Below are positions 28,499-38,796 of a stretch of 64,000 bases of DNA, piece after piece. Numbering within the stretch: the first letter of the stretch is position 1; each line of letters begins with the position of its first letter. Under the pieces are notes generated by a model. The model worked only from the letters and a program-made list of their open reading frames with translations, had not been told where the DNA came from and made no database searches. This stretch comes from Candidatus Marisimplicoccus framensis (lineage in GTDB: Bacteria; Bacteroidota; Bacteroidia; Flavobacteriales; Flavobacteriaceae). The stretch spans positions 558,001 to 622,000 of the forward strand of contig CAJIZN010000001.1 of the NCBI GenBank assembly GCA_905182065.1. The letters are read 5' to 3'. The translations under genes were made by a program, and so were the position numbers.

Positions 28499-28558
28499 TA
28501 AATTTTAAAGGGCTTTTGAGTATTTTCGCAAAGTGATTAGATAGTTCAATATACAAAT

Positions 28559-29374
28559 ATGGATACAATTATTGAATATTTTTCTGGACTTAATCCAGTA
28601 CAAGGTGCTCTTTATGCAACTTTGTTTACTTGGGGGGTTACAGCTCTTGGAGCATCAACTGTCTTCTTGTTTAAAACAATGAGTAGAATGGCGTTAGATG
28701 GTATGTTAGGATTTACTGGTGGAGTTATGGTAGCTGCAAGTTTTTGGAGTTTATTATCTCCAGCAATAGAAATGAGTGCTGGAGAAGGTTTTGTTAAAGT
28801 AATGCCTGCGGCAATTGGTTTTGGATTGGGTGCATTATTTATTTTTGGAATTGATAAAGTCTTACCTCACCTTCATATAAATTTTAAAGAAGCTGAGGGT
28901 ATAAAAACCCCTTGGAGAAGAACAACACTTTTAACTTTAGCTATAACTCTTCATAATATACCTGAAGGACTTGCTGTTGGAGTTTTATTTGGTGGAGTAG
29001 CAGCTGGAATACCAGAGGCTTCAATTGCTGGAGCTGTTGTTTTAGCTTTTGGAATTGGACTTCAAAATTTTCCAGAAGGAATTGCGGTTTCTATGCCTTT
29101 GAGAAGGTCTGGTGTTAGTAAATTTAAGAGTTTTTGGTATGGACAATTATCTGCAATAGTTGAGCCTATAGCAGGGGTCATAGGAGCTCTAGCGGTGACA
29201 TTTTTCACACCTTTATTACCATATGCACTTGCATTTGCTGCTGGAGCAATGATATTTGTTGTTGTCGAGGAGGTGATACCTGAAACACAGCAAGATAAAT
29301 ATACTGATATAGCTACATTAGGATTTATAGGAGGATTTATAATTATGATGATGCTAGATGTTGCTCTAGGTTAA
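28559..29374 (+). CDS. ZIP family metal transporter
   Basis: A 271-residue membrane protein with about eight helices. The metal path motifs are visible: HNIPEGLAVG in TM4 and NFPEGIAVS in TM5, with a His-rich spot (HLHINFKE) in the loop before TM4. ZIP proteins of this GufA/ZupT-like type import zinc and other divalent metals across the inner membrane. The gene stands alone on its strand, divergent from crtY and convergent with thiL, with which it shares a TTAA double stop. Confidence 0.92.
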   Translation: MDTIIEYFSGLNPVQGALYATLFTWGVTALGASTVFLFKTMSRMALDGMLGFTGGVMVAASFWSLLSPAIEMSAGEGFVKVMPAAIGFGLGALFIFGIDKVLPHLHINFKEAEGIKTPWRRTTLLTLAITLHNIPEGLAVGVLFGGVAAGIPEASIAGAVVLAFGIGLQNFPEGIAVSMPLRRSGVSKFKSFWYGQLSAIVEPIAGVIGALAVTFFTPLLPYALAFAAGAMIFVVVEEVIPETQQDKYTDIATLGFIGGFIIMMMLDVALG

Positions 29375-30411
29375 TCTTTTTTATTAAAGGAATCCCAGCC
29401 AGAACTATTAATATTTATCTTTTGACCTAGACTAGTTATCATACAATTATCATCTTTTTTTTTCACACATGAGCCAATAATTGTTAAATGTTCAGAATCA
29501 TTAATTTTCTTTTCATGCTTCTTGGAAACAGTAAACAAAAGTTCATAGTCTTCTCCTCCGTTAAGATATGCAACAGAATGACTTAATTTAAACTCATCAC
29601 AAACTTTTTTTGCCTCTTCTGAAATAGGAACACTATCTTCATTTATATGAAAAGATAATCCTGAAGAATTGGATAAATGATTTATTTCAGTTGATAATCC
29701 ATCACTAATATCTATCATTGATGTAGGTGTGATCTTAAGTTCTTCAAGACGATTAATAACATCAACTCTAGCCTCTGGCTTCAGTTGTCTCTGAATACAA
29801 TAGGTATAGTTACTTAAATCAGGTTGTGAATTAGGGTTGACCTCAAATACCTTTTTTTCTCTTTCAAGAACTTGAAGCCCCATATATGCAGATCCTAAAT
29901 TTCCTGAAACAACAAGAAGATCATTTGGCATTGCTCCTTTTCTTTCTGTTATTTTTTTATTTTCAGTATTTCCAATACAAGTAACAGAAATCATTAATCC
30001 TGTTTTTGAGGATGTAGTATCACCACCTATCAAATCAATATTGTAATATGAACATGCTAATTTAATACCCTCATATAGCTCTTCAAGGGCTTTAATTTTA
30101 AATCTGTTAGATACCGCTATTGAGACAAGGACATGAGATGGTTTAACATTCATGGAAATTATATCTGAAATGTTAACCACAACACTTTTGTAGCCTAGAT
30201 GTTTTAGTGGAACATAGGATAGATCAAAATGAACTCCTTCAACCAGTATATCTTGAGAGATAGCAAGATTAGTTTTATCAAATTTTAAAATAGCTGCATC
30301 ATCTCCAATATCAATAACCGTGGAGTTGTTTTTACTCTTAAAAGATTTTGTTATTCTCTTAATTAAATCTGTCTCACTTAAGCTTTGAAGATCGTTTTCA
30401 TTCTCATCCAT
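29371..30411 (-). CDS. thiL: Thiamine-monophosphate kinase
   Basis: ThiL phosphorylates thiamine monophosphate to TPP, the final step of TPP synthesis. The 346-residue protein has the PurM/ThiL-fold motifs VIDIGDDAAIL, GGDTTSSKTG, VSGNLGSAYMGLQVLE and NGGEDYELLFTV. It is monocistronic, divergent from sufB. The ligand of the TPP riboswitch at 8.4 kb is the product of this enzyme, but the genes are not linked. Confidence 0.95.
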   Translation of the reverse strand: MDENENDLQSLSETDLIKRITKSFKSKNNSTVIDIGDDAAILKFDKTNLAISQDILVEGVHFDLSYVPLKHLGYKSVVVNISDIISMNVKPSHVLVSIAVSNRFKIKALEELYEGIKLACSYYNIDLIGGDTTSSKTGLMISVTCIGNTENKKITERKGAMPNDLLVVSGNLGSAYMGLQVLEREKKVFEVNPNSQPDLSNYTYCIQRQLKPEARVDVINRLEELKITPTSMIDISDGLSTEINHLSNSSGLSFHINEDSVPISEEAKKVCDEFKLSHSVAYLNGGEDYELLFTVSKKHEKKINDSEHLTIIGSCVKKKDDNCMITSLGQKININSSGWDSFNKKD

Positions 30412-30516
30412 ATATTCAAAATTAATCTAATTGAACTATTAATTTAGATAATAGATCATAACATAATTATAGATTTATTAACATGTATTATTACCAAAAA
30501 AAGCCCGATTTATATG

Positions 30517-30524
30517 TATATTTG
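30517..30524 (+). promoter_or_regulatory. TAnnTTTG -7 box upstream of the suf operon
   Basis: TATATTTG at 30517-30524 is an exact -7 consensus, 26 nt before the sufB ATG. It lies in the 139-nt divergent region between thiL and sufB. No clear regulator site such as an IscR- or Fur-type palindrome was recognised. Confidence 0.55.
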
Positions 30525-30550
30525 CAAAAAGTTATTAAGGGTTAATTCTT

Positions 30551-31996
30551 ATGGCATATACTGAAGACGAGTTAAAAAAAGAGCTAGAAACCAAAGAGTA
30601 TGAGTATGGTTTTTACACAGATATAGATTCTGAAACATTTCCTGTTGGTTTAAATGAAGATATAGTTAAAGCAATTTCTAAGAAAAAAAATGAGCCTAAA
30701 TGGATGACGGACTGGAGATTAGATGCCTTTAAGACTTGGAAGACTATGAAAGAGCCTGAGTGGTCCAATTTAAAATATAATAAACCAAACTTTCAAGATA
30801 TTTCTTATTACTCAGCTCCAAAGAAAAAGCCTGATTTAAATTCTCTTGACGAAGTTGATCCCGAATTATTAAAGACATTTGATAAATTAGGAATATCCTT
30901 AGATGAGCAAAAAAAATTAAGTGGAGTAGCTATGGATGTAGTAGTAGATTCAGTATCTGTTGCTACTACTTTTAAAGATACCCTAGAGGAAAAAGGAATT
31001 ATTTTTTGTTCTATTTCAGATGCTATTCAAAACCATCCTGAACTCGTTAGGAAACATTTAGGAACTGTCATACCAAAAAAAGATAATTATTATGCAGCTT
31101 TAAATTCTGCAGTTTTCTCTGATGGATCTTTTTGTTATATACCCAAAGGAGTTAGATGTCCAATGGAACTGTCAACTTATTTTAGAATAAATCAGGCAGG
31201 CACCGGTCAGTTTGAAAGAACACTAGTAATAGCCGATGAGTCCAGTTATGTTAGTTATTTGGAGGGTTGTACAGCTCCATCTAGAGACGAAAATCAATTA
31301 CATGCTGCTGTCGTTGAGTTAATTGCCCATGATGATGCTGAAATTAAGTATTCAACAGTTCAAAATTGGTTTCCTGGAGATAAAAATGGAAAAGGAGGTG
31401 TTTTTAATTTTGTTACTAAAAGAGGAATTTGTCATAATAGATCTAAAATATCATGGACTCAAGTTGAAACAGGGTCTGCTGTAACATGGAAATATCCATC
31501 ATGTATTTTAAAAGGAAATAATTCAATCGGTGAGTTTTACTCAATAGCTGTTACAAATAATTTTCAGCAAGCCGACACTGGAACCAAAATGATTCATTTA
31601 GGAAAAAACACAAAAAGCACTATTATTTCAAAGGGAGTTTCTGCTGGTAAATCTCAAAATAGTTATAGAGGTCTTGTACAGGTTTCACCATTTGCAGAAA
31701 ATGCTAGAAACTTTTCTCAGTGTGATTCTTTATTAATGGGGAATGATTGCGGAGCACACACATTTCCTTATATAGAAGTGCAAAATAAAACTGCTCAAAT
31801 TGAGCATGAAGCATCAACTAGTAAGATTGGGGAAGACCAAATATTTTATTGTAATCAAAGAGGTATCGATACAGAAAAGGCAATTGCTCTAATTGTAAAT
31901 GGGTTTAGTAAAGAAGTGCTTAATAAGTTGCCTATGGAATTTGCAGTTGAAGCTCAAAAATTACTTGAAATTTCTCTCGAAGGATCAGTTGGATAA
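30551..31996 (+). CDS. sufB: Fe-S cluster assembly scaffold SufB
   Basis: SufB is the scaffold of the SufBCD complex, on which sulfide from SufS/SufE and iron form clusters. The 481-residue protein carries [40 protein letters not shown] and the conserved C-terminal stretch [19 protein letters not shown] with the cluster-related Cys. Length and motifs are normal. It is first in sufB-C-D-S-E and has its own promoter box. Confidence 0.97.
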   Translation: MAYTEDELKKELETKEYEYGFYTDIDSETFPVGLNEDIVKAISKKKNEPKWMTDWRLDAFKTWKTMKEPEWSNLKYNKPNFQDISYYSAPKKKPDLNSLDEVDPELLKTFDKLGISLDEQKKLSGVAMDVVVDSVSVATTFKDTLEEKGIIFCSISDAIQNHPELVRKHLGTVIPKKDNYYAALNSAVFSDGSFCYIPKGVRCPMELSTYFRINQAGTGQFERTLVIADESSYVSYLEGCTAPSRDENQLHAAVVELIAHDDAEIKYSTVQNWFPGDKNGKGGVFNFVTKRGICHNRSKISWTQVETGSAVTWKYPSCILKGNNSIGEFYSIAVTNNFQQADTGTKMIHLGKNTKSTIISKGVSAGKSQNSYRGLVQVSPFAENARNFSQCDSLLMGNDCGAHTFPYIEVQNKTAQIEHEASTSKIGEDQIFYCNQRGIDTEKAIALIVNGFSKEVLNKLPMEFAVEAQKLLEISLEGSVG

Positions 31997-32006
31997 ATTT
32001 ATAAAT

Positions 32007-32756
32007 ATGTTAGAAATCAATAATTTACATTGTAAAATAGAAGGCAAACCCATATTAAAGGGTGTAAACCTAAAAATTAATAAAGGTGAAATTCATGCTA
32101 TTATGGGGCCTAATGGCTCAGGTAAAAGCACATTAGCTAACGTTATATCTGGACATGAAGATTATGAGATCACAAAAGGAAACATATATTTTAAAGGGCA
32201 AGAAATAAATGAATTAAGTCCTGAAGATAGGGCTCATGAAGGTGTGTTTTTATCATTTCAATATCCAGTTGAAATACCGGGGGTTACTGTAACGAATTTT
32301 ATCAAAACAGCAATAAATGAATCAAGAAAAGCCAAAGGAATAGATGAAATGCCGTCAAGTGAAATGTTAAAAAAAATAAGAGCAAAAGCTTCACTTCTTG
32401 AAATAGATTCTAATTTTTTATCTAGATCATTAAATCAGGGGTTTTCTGGAGGTGAAAAGAAAAGAAATGAGATATTTCAAATGGCAATGATGGAACCTGA
32501 ACTTGCAGTTTTAGATGAAACAGATTCTGGACTAGATATAGATGCTCTAAAAATTGTAGCTAACGGAGTAGTTAAATGTAGTCATGAAGACAATTCTGTT
32601 ATAGTAATAACTCATTACCAAAGGTTACTTGATTATATAGTTCCAGACTTTGTTCATATTATAATGGATGGAAAAGTAGTTAAGTCCGGAGATAAAAATC
32701 TTGCAAAAAAAATTGAGGAAGTAGGATATGATTGGTTAAAAAAAGAAAAGTCTTAG
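32007..32756 (+). CDS. sufC: Fe-S assembly ATPase SufC
   Basis: SufC is the ABC-type ATPase of the SufBCD complex. The ATG at 32007 (MLEINNLHCKIEGKPIL) gives 249 residues, the family's usual length; a longer frame from 31899 would overlap sufB by about 100 nt and is rejected. Walker A is GPNGSGKST (34-42), the signature is SGGEKKR and Walker B reads LAVLDETDSGLD. The stop is 1 nt before sufD. Confidence 0.97.
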   Translation: MLEINNLHCKIEGKPILKGVNLKINKGEIHAIMGPNGSGKSTLANVISGHEDYEITKGNIYFKGQEINELSPEDRAHEGVFLSFQYPVEIPGVTVTNFIKTAINESRKAKGIDEMPSSEMLKKIRAKASLLEIDSNFLSRSLNQGFSGGEKKRNEIFQMAMMEPELAVLDETDSGLDIDALKIVANGVVKCSHEDNSVIVITHYQRLLDYIVPDFVHIIMDGKVVKSGDKNLAKKIEEVGYDWLKKEKS

Positions 32757-32757
32757 T

Positions 32758-34074
32758 ATGAATTTTCAAGAAAAATTATTGGATTCTTTTATTGCTTTTG
32801 AACAGGATGTTGACTTATTAAACCCTATTCATTCAGACAGAAAAGAGGCCTTAAAGCGTTTTGAGAAACAGGGGTTTCCATCAAAGAAAGATGAATCCTG
32901 GAAGTATACCTCATTGAAATCAATTATTCAAAAAGATTATAGTCTTTCTTCAAAACCGAATAAATCTGTAGAATTAAGAGATGTAAAAGAGTTTTTTCTT
33001 AATGATCTAGATTCTTTTAAAATTGTATTTATTGATGGAGTTTATAGTCCTTTTTTATCAAAAACTACACATGATGGAATGGACATATGCGTTCTCTCTG
33101 CAGCTCTTTCTAAAGGTAAGTATGATAGTACAATAAAGAATTATTTTAATCGAACTGTGCCAAAGGATGAAAGTTTAGCATCATTAAATACCTCATACAC
33201 AAAAGAAGGTGCCTACATATATATTCCTAAGGGAGTATGTCCTGAAGATCCAGTTCAGATAATGCATTTTTCAACAGGGAATCAAAAATCAATCTGGCTT
33301 CAACCTAGAAATCTTATAATAGCAGATAAAAATGCTAAAGTTGAAATTATTGAAAGACATCAAAGTTTAAAAGAGCATGCAGTTGTAACAAATAGCTTAA
33401 CTGAAATTTATGCTGAAAAAAATTCATTTATAGATTATTATAAAATTCAAAATGATCTAGACTCATCAACTCTAATTGATAACACTTTTATAAGTCAAGA
33501 AAGAGACAGTAATGTTAGTGTTCACACTTTTTCTTTTGGAGGAAAACTAATAAGGAATAACTTGAATTTCTATCATAAGGGAGAAAATATACAATCAACA
33601 CTTAAGGGGATTACAATTCTTGAGTCAAATCAACATGTAGATCATAATACTTTAGTCAATCATGCTCAACCAAATTGTGAAAGTCATCAAGATTATAAAG
33701 GAATTTTCTCAGATAGATCTGTTGGAGTGTTTAATGGTAAAATAATGGTTGATAAGATTGCTCAAAAAACAAATGCTTTTCAGCAGAATAATAATATTTT
33801 GATTGATAATAAAGCAAAAGTAAATTCTAAACCTCAACTCGAAATTTTTGCTGATGACGTGAAATGTTCACATGGTTGCACTATAGGACAGCTTGACAAG
33901 GAAGCATTATTTTATTTAAAAACAAGAGGTATTCCGGAAAAAGAGGCTAAAGCACTTTTGACTTATGCTTTTGCAAATAATATTTTAGAGAGTGTTAAGA
34001 CACCTAATCTAAAAAGAAGAATTAACTCATTAATCGCAAGTAAACTTGGAGTAAATCTAGGTTTTGATCTTTAG
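32758..34074 (+). CDS. sufD: Fe-S assembly protein SufD
   Basis: A 438-residue paralogue of SufB, which partners it in the complex and takes part in iron entry. Seen: DESWKYTSLKSI near the N-terminus, YIYIPKGVCPEDPVQIMHF, VDHNTLVNHAQPNCESHQDY with the conserved His, and DDVKCSHGCTIGQLD. It is directly followed by sufS with no gap. Confidence 0.97.
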   Translation: MNFQEKLLDSFIAFEQDVDLLNPIHSDRKEALKRFEKQGFPSKKDESWKYTSLKSIIQKDYSLSSKPNKSVELRDVKEFFLNDLDSFKIVFIDGVYSPFLSKTTHDGMDICVLSAALSKGKYDSTIKNYFNRTVPKDESLASLNTSYTKEGAYIYIPKGVCPEDPVQIMHFSTGNQKSIWLQPRNLIIADKNAKVEIIERHQSLKEHAVVTNSLTEIYAEKNSFIDYYKIQNDLDSSTLIDNTFISQERDSNVSVHTFSFGGKLIRNNLNFYHKGENIQSTLKGITILESNQHVDHNTLVNHAQPNCESHQDYKGIFSDRSVGVFNGKIMVDKIAQKTNAFQQNNNILIDNKAKVNSKPQLEIFADDVKCSHGCTIGQLDKEALFYLKTRGIPEKEAKALLTYAFANNILESVKTPNLKRRINSLIASKLGVNLGFDL

Positions 34075-35289
34075 ATGATAGATGTATATAAAATAAGAGA
34101 AGATTTTCCAATACTAAGTAAGAAAATAAACAATACTGATTTAATTTACTTAGATAATGCTGCTACATCTCAAACTCCTATTCAAGTAATTGATGCTATT
34201 TCTGATTATTATAAAAATTACAACTCTAATATTCATAGAGGACTTCATTCACTAAGTGTTGATGCTACAAATAAATTTGAAGAAACTAGATTAAAAGTCA
34301 AAGAACATTTTGGAATAGCTCATACTCATGAAATAATATTCACATCTGGAACTACTCATGGAATTAATATCATTTCATCAGGACTAGAGAAAATGATTTC
34401 TTCTAAAGATGAGTTAATTGTTTCTGAGATGGAACATCACTCAAATATTGTTCCTTGGCAAATGCTATGCGAGAAGACAGGATCTAAACTTAAGGTTATA
34501 CCAATAAAAGATGATGGCACACTAAATATTGATGAATATAAATCACTGCTTACTCCTAATGTGAAATTTGTTTTTATAAACCATGTCTCTAATACTCTTG
34601 GAATAGTTAATCCAATAAAAGAAATAATTGATCTTGCACATGCTAATAAAAGCCAAGTTTTAGTTGATGGAGCTCAAGGAGCAGCTCACTTCAAAATTAA
34701 TTTATCTGAATTAGATGTCGATTACTATGTAGCATCTGCCCATAAATTATGTGGGCCAACAGGTGTAGGTTTTCTTTATGGTAAATCAGATTTACTTAAT
34801 TCCCTTCCACCTTATCAAGGAGGAGGTGAGATGATATCAAATGTAACATTCAATAAAACAGAATATGCTGATCTTCCTCATAAATTTGAAGCAGGTACAC
34901 CAAATATTGCAGGAGTGATTGCATTTGGATCTGCTCTAGATTACATGAATTCTATCGGGTTTGATAATATTGAATCTTATGAAAAAACCCTTTTAGATTA
35001 TGCGACTGAAAGTTTAAAAAAAATCACTAATCTTAAAATTTATGGTGATATAGAAGAAAAGATATCAGTAATATCATTTAATGTTGGTAATCATCATCCA
35101 TCTGATATAGGATCAATTTTAGATCAATTTGGTATAGCTGTAAGAACGGGACAGCATTGTACTCAACCAATAATGGATCGCTTTAACATACCGGGAACAG
35201 TTAGGGCATCTTTTTCATTTTATAATACTAAAAGTGAAATAGACTTATTTGTTGATGCAGTTAAAAAGGCTTCAAAAATGTTAGGATAA
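34075..35289 (+). CDS. sufS: Cysteine desulfurase SufS (group II)
   Basis: SufS uses PLP to take sulfur from cysteine and hand it to SufE. In the 404-residue protein the PLP lysine is K224 in ASAHKLCGPTG and the persulfide cysteine is C362 in RTGQHCTQP, in the short-loop setting of group II enzymes. The N-terminus YLDNAATSQTP is typical. The ATG follows directly on the sufD stop. Confidence 0.97.
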   Translation: MIDVYKIREDFPILSKKINNTDLIYLDNAATSQTPIQVIDAISDYYKNYNSNIHRGLHSLSVDATNKFEETRLKVKEHFGIAHTHEIIFTSGTTHGINIISSGLEKMISSKDELIVSEMEHHSNIVPWQMLCEKTGSKLKVIPIKDDGTLNIDEYKSLLTPNVKFVFINHVSNTLGIVNPIKEIIDLAHANKSQVLVDGAQGAAHFKINLSELDVDYYVASAHKLCGPTGVGFLYGKSDLLNSLPPYQGGGEMISNVTFNKTEYADLPHKFEAGTPNIAGVIAFGSALDYMNSIGFDNIESYEKTLLDYATESLKKITNLKIYGDIEEKISVISFNVGNHHPSDIGSILDQFGIAVRTGQHCTQPIMDRFNIPGTVRASFSFYNTKSEIDLFVDAVKKASKMLG

Positions 35290-35305
35290 TTGTTTAATTT
35301 TAAGT

Positions 35306-35728
35306 GTGGAAAGTATTCAACAAAAACAAGATCAAATAATAGAAGAATTTAATTTCTTTCAAGATTGGTCAGAAAAATATCAGTATTTAATTGATTTAGG
35401 TAAAACTCTTCCAGAGTTTGCTGAAAACAATAAAATAGATTCTAATCTTATTAAAGGATGTCAAAGTAAAGTTTGGCTTAATTCATCATTTAACGATAAC
35501 ATAATTATATTTGAGGCTGATAGTGATGCAATAATCTCTAAAGGTATTATATCTCTATTAGTAAAGGTTTTTTCTGGTCATAAACCAGAAGAAATTTTAG
35601 AAGCTAATATTAATTTTATTGAGAAGATAGGGTTAGATAGTCACTTATCTCAAACAAGAGCTAATGGATTACTTTCAATGGTAAAACAAATAAAAATTTA
35701 TGCTATAGCATATCAAGCAAAACAGTAA
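35306..35728 (+). CDS. sufE: Sulfur acceptor SufE (GTG start)
   Basis: A 140-residue SufE that carries persulfide sulfur from SufS to SufB. The acceptor cysteine is C52 in LIKGCQSKVW, and the N-terminal block FQDWSEKYQYLIDLGKTLPE is diagnostic. No ATG precedes this block in frame; GTG at 35306 gives the expected length. It lies 16 nt after sufS. Confidence 0.93.
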   Translation: MESIQQKQDQIIEEFNFFQDWSEKYQYLIDLGKTLPEFAENNKIDSNLIKGCQSKVWLNSSFNDNIIIFEADSDAIISKGIISLLVKVFSGHKPEEILEANINFIEKIGLDSHLSQTRANGLLSMVKQIKIYAIAYQAKQ

Positions 35729-35730
35729 AA

Positions 35731-36057
35731 ATGACAAATAATAAAAATAACACAGAAAATCTTGGAGAAAAGATTGTTACAGAATTGAAATCAATTTTTG
35801 ATCCTGAAATACCTGTAGACATTTATGAATTAGGCTTGATTTATGATGTTTTTGTAAATGAAGATAATGAAGTAAAAATCATGATGACTCTAACATCACC
35901 AAATTGTCCTGTTGCTGAGTCTCTACCTCAAGAAGTAGAGGAAAAAATTAAATCAATAGACGAGGTTAAAACTGCTGAAGTTGAAATTACATTTGATCCA
36001 CCATGGACAAAAGATCTTATGAGTGAAGAAGCTAAACTTGAATTAGGTTTTTTGTAA
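35731..36057 (+). CDS. SUF-associated MIP18/DUF59 family protein (SufT-like)
   Basis: A 108-residue protein with FDPEIPVDIYELGLIYDV and TSPNCPVAES, where C59 is the conserved cysteine of the family. Relatives help deliver Fe-S clusters to target proteins. The position right after sufE (2 nt) is the usual one in Bacteroidota, which supports the role. Confidence 0.92.
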   Translation: MTNNKNNTENLGEKIVTELKSIFDPEIPVDIYELGLIYDVFVNEDNEVKIMMTLTSPNCPVAESLPQEVEEKIKSIDEVKTAEVEITFDPPWTKDLMSEEAKLELGFL

Positions 36058-36064
36058 TCATTTC

Positions 36065-36937
36065 ATGAGATACTTAATAATTATTCTCATTTTTTCTGTA
36101 AACATCTATTCTCAGGAAATAGTTGAAAAAGATTCTCTTTGGACAAAAAGAGGAAATGTTACTGTCTTACTTAATCAAACTGGATTTAGTGATTGGGTTG
36201 GAGGTGGCACTAACAATTTCTCAGCTACAATAAAATTTGATTATGAATGGGAATATAAGGATAAGGGTTGGGACTGGTTATCAAATGTTGAATCAGCTTT
36301 TGGAATAGCTAAATATAAGAATGCTCCATTTGCAAGAAAGATTGATGATAGAATCCTCATTCAGTCAATTGTTGGTAAAGAATTTACTAGAAATTTATCT
36401 TTTTCAGCCTTTTTCAACTTTACTTCACAAATTGGTAATGGATATAAGTATAAAAAAGATTCTGAGAATAATGAAATAAGAGAATTAACAACTAGAATTT
36501 TTTCCCCAGCATATTTTCAGATAGGTTCTGGTTTTTTATGGAAGAAAGACGAAAAAATTTGGGTAAACTATTCTCCTATTGCTTCAAGATTAATTTTAGT
36601 AAGTAAGAAATTTACTGATGATTTATTAGAGAATGAAACATATTTTGGTGTATCCCAAAATAAATCTTCCAGATATGAGCTTGGTGCAAATTTAACTTTT
36701 CACTCCGAAGGGAAATTACTGGAAAATGTCAACTACAAGCAAGACTTAAAACTTTTTTCTAATTACATTGAAGAAGCATCTAATATTGATCTTGATTATT
36801 TAGCGCAGATAGAAATTAATGTTAATCCACTTCTAACTACTCAATTAATATTTCAACTAATATATGATGATAATGCCGTTTCAAGATTACAAGTCAGAGA
36901 GGTGTTTGGTGTAGGAGTTCAACTAAAACTTAATTAG
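36065..36937 (+). CDS. DUF3078 domain-containing secreted protein
   Basis: A 290-residue protein with a short signal peptide (MRYLIIILIFSVNIYSQ) and the DUF3078 pattern: LNQTGFSDWVGGGTNNFSA near the start and many alternating beta strands, ending ...FGVGVQLKLN. The strand pattern suggests an outer-membrane or periplasmic beta-structure. Function is unknown. It sits 7 nt after the SufT-like gene, so it is likely cotranscribed with suf. Confidence 0.85.
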   Translation: MRYLIIILIFSVNIYSQEIVEKDSLWTKRGNVTVLLNQTGFSDWVGGGTNNFSATIKFDYEWEYKDKGWDWLSNVESAFGIAKYKNAPFARKIDDRILIQSIVGKEFTRNLSFSAFFNFTSQIGNGYKYKKDSENNEIRELTTRIFSPAYFQIGSGFLWKKDEKIWVNYSPIASRLILVSKKFTDDLLENETYFGVSQNKSSRYELGANLTFHSEGKLLENVNYKQDLKLFSNYIEEASNIDLDYLAQIEINVNPLLTTQLIFQLIYDDNAVSRLQVREVFGVGVQLKLN

Positions 36938-36938
36938 T

Positions 36939-38231
36939 TTGGCTAAGTTAAACATATTAATTATTACATATTACTGGCCACCATCTGGGGGATCAGGAGT
37001 TCAAAGATGGATGTATTTTGCTAAATATTTAAAGAAGTTAGGTTGTAATCCTATTGTTCTTACTGTAGACCCAAAATATGCTTCATATAATTTAAAAGAT
37101 TTATCACTTAACAGCCATATTAAAGATATTGAAACTCATAAAACATTTAGTTTAGAAATTCTAAGCCTATATTCTTTTTTTAAATCAGGAAATAAAACTA
37201 AGGGTATACCGCAATCTTATATTCCGAATAAATCAATTTTTGATAAGATTACATCTTTTATTAGGCTTAATCTTTTTATACCAGACTCAAGAATAGGTTG
37301 GAATTTCTTTGCTTTTAAAAAAGCTAAAAAAATTATTTCAAATAATAAAATTGATTATGTAATTACAACTGGTCCACCTCATTCTTCTCACTTGATTGGA
37401 GAAAAAATTTACAAAAAGTATAAGCTAAAATGGATTGTTGATTTAAGAGACCCCTGGTCTGAACTTTTTTATTTAAAAGATAGATTTAGATTTAACTTTT
37501 CTAAAAAATTAAATGCAAAACTAGAGACAAACGTTATCGAAAAAGCAGATGCAATAATTACAACTGTAGGAGATAGATATCATAAAATTCTTAAGGCTAA
37601 GATTACTAATCCTGAGAAAATTCATCAGGTTTATAATGGTTATGATAAATTAAATTATGACAAAATTGAGGAGATAAAACCAAAGAAGTTTAATATTGTT
37701 TTTACAGGAATGCTTACTCAAAATCATAATTATGAAACTTTTTATGAAGTATTAAAAATTCTTAATCCAAAGCAAAATAATTTAAATCTTATTTTAACTT
37801 TTGCTGGGAGAATTGATAAAAAAATCATTAAAATTTATTCAAATAAAATTGAATTGCTTAATAAAGGATATATAGATCATAATAATGCAATAGGTACAAT
37901 TAAATCATCTCATTTATTAATTAATTTCAATTACAAAAATACTGAAGAAACTGACATGATATCTGGAAAACTTATTGAGTATTTAGCGTCTGGCTCACCT
38001 ATTATAAATTTTTCAAATTCTGCTAAAGAATCTGAGGTTGTATTAAAAACATCTCCAAAGTCATTTAATGCAAATGATAATAACATTAATCAAGTTGTCA
38101 CTTTCATTAAAAGTGAATACAATGAATGGCTGGAAGGTAGATATAAGAAACAGAACCTAACAAATATTAGCTCTCTTTCCAGAGAAAATTTAACTAAAAA
38201 GCTATTTGATATAATTACAACGCTTAAGTAA
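36939..38231 (+). CDS. GT4-like glycosyltransferase (probable TTG start)
   Basis: A 430-residue protein beginning with ILIITYYWPPSGGSGVQRW, the start of a large Bacteroidota glycosyltransferase group. Later blocks are VDLRDPWSELFY, FTGMLTQNHNYETF and SGKLIEYLASGSPIINF (sugar-nucleotide side). The frame has no ATG before the first block; TTG at 36939, 1 nt after the DUF3078 stop, is the likely start. Acceptor and donor sugar are unknown. It overlaps nadD by 8 nt at the 3' end. Confidence 0.85.
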   Translation: MAKLNILIITYYWPPSGGSGVQRWMYFAKYLKKLGCNPIVLTVDPKYASYNLKDLSLNSHIKDIETHKTFSLEILSLYSFFKSGNKTKGIPQSYIPNKSIFDKITSFIRLNLFIPDSRIGWNFFAFKKAKKIISNNKIDYVITTGPPHSSHLIGEKIYKKYKLKWIVDLRDPWSELFYLKDRFRFNFSKKLNAKLETNVIEKADAIITTVGDRYHKILKAKITNPEKIHQVYNGYDKLNYDKIEEIKPKKFNIVFTGMLTQNHNYETFYEVLKILNPKQNNLNLILTFAGRIDKKIIKIYSNKIELLNKGYIDHNNAIGTIKSSHLLINFNYKNTEETDMISGKLIEYLASGSPIINFSNSAKESEVVLKTSPKSFNANDNNINQVVTFIKSEYNEWLEGRYKKQNLTNISSLSRENLTKKLFDIITTLK

Positions 38232-38796
38232 TAGACTTAAAAAAGCTTAGAACTTCTTTTGGAACTAAGTCATCAATTTTTTGATTAGATTTTATTAGCT
38301 CTCTAATATGACTGCTTGAGATTTTTATTTTAGGAGCATCAACTAATTTTATATTATTGTTTGATAAAATATCATCAGGTATTTTGTGATTTGTATCTCT
38401 TGGATAGACATATACTTCTGCAATTTCAATAATTTTTTTATAGTCTTTCCAATTATTAAATCCAGCTAGATTATCCTCCCCAATTAATAGAATTAACTTA
38501 TTGTATTTGTGTCTCCTTTTGAACTCTTTTAAAGTATCAATTGTAAAATTTGGTCTAGACATTTTAAACTCAATATCGGATACACGAACATTATCAAATT
38601 TTTTAAAAACTGTTTCGGCCATTTCAAGCCTTTCATAGTCACTAATTAACCCTTCTTCATTTTTAAAAGGGCTCTGTGGACTAATAACAACTAATACTTC
38701 ATCTAATTCAGGTAATGAAGAAAAATATTTAGTTAAAGTAACATGACCATTATGGATAGGGTTAAATGTCCCGAGATACAAACCTACATTACTCAT
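38224..38796 (-). CDS. nadD: Nicotinate-nucleotide adenylyltransferase
   Basis: NadD adenylates nicotinate mononucleotide in NAD synthesis. The 190-residue protein has GLYLGTFNPIHNGHV at the N-terminus with the HxGH motif and the C-terminal ISSSHIREL motif. It overlaps the gmk stop by 8 nt, the last gene of yicC-gmk-nadD. Confidence 0.96.
   Translation of the reverse strand: MSNVGLYLGTFNPIHNGHVTLTKYFSSLPELDEVLVVISPQSPFKNEEGLISDYERLEMAETVFKKFDNVRVSDIEFKMSRPNFTIDTLKEFKRRHKYNKLILLIGEDNLAGFNNWKDYKKIIEIAEVYVYPRDTNHKIPDDILSNNNIKLVDAPKIKISSSHIRELIKSNQKIDDLVPKEVLSFFKSIT

Noticed and set aside
30412-30550. tRNA or small RNA gene in the thiL/sufB gap
   Set aside because: No cloverleaf or strong stem is visible; the 139 nt hold a promoter box and AT-rich sequence only.
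31899-32006. Longer N-terminus for sufC
   Set aside because: The extension overlaps the conserved end of sufB; the ATG at 32007 gives the standard SufC start and length.
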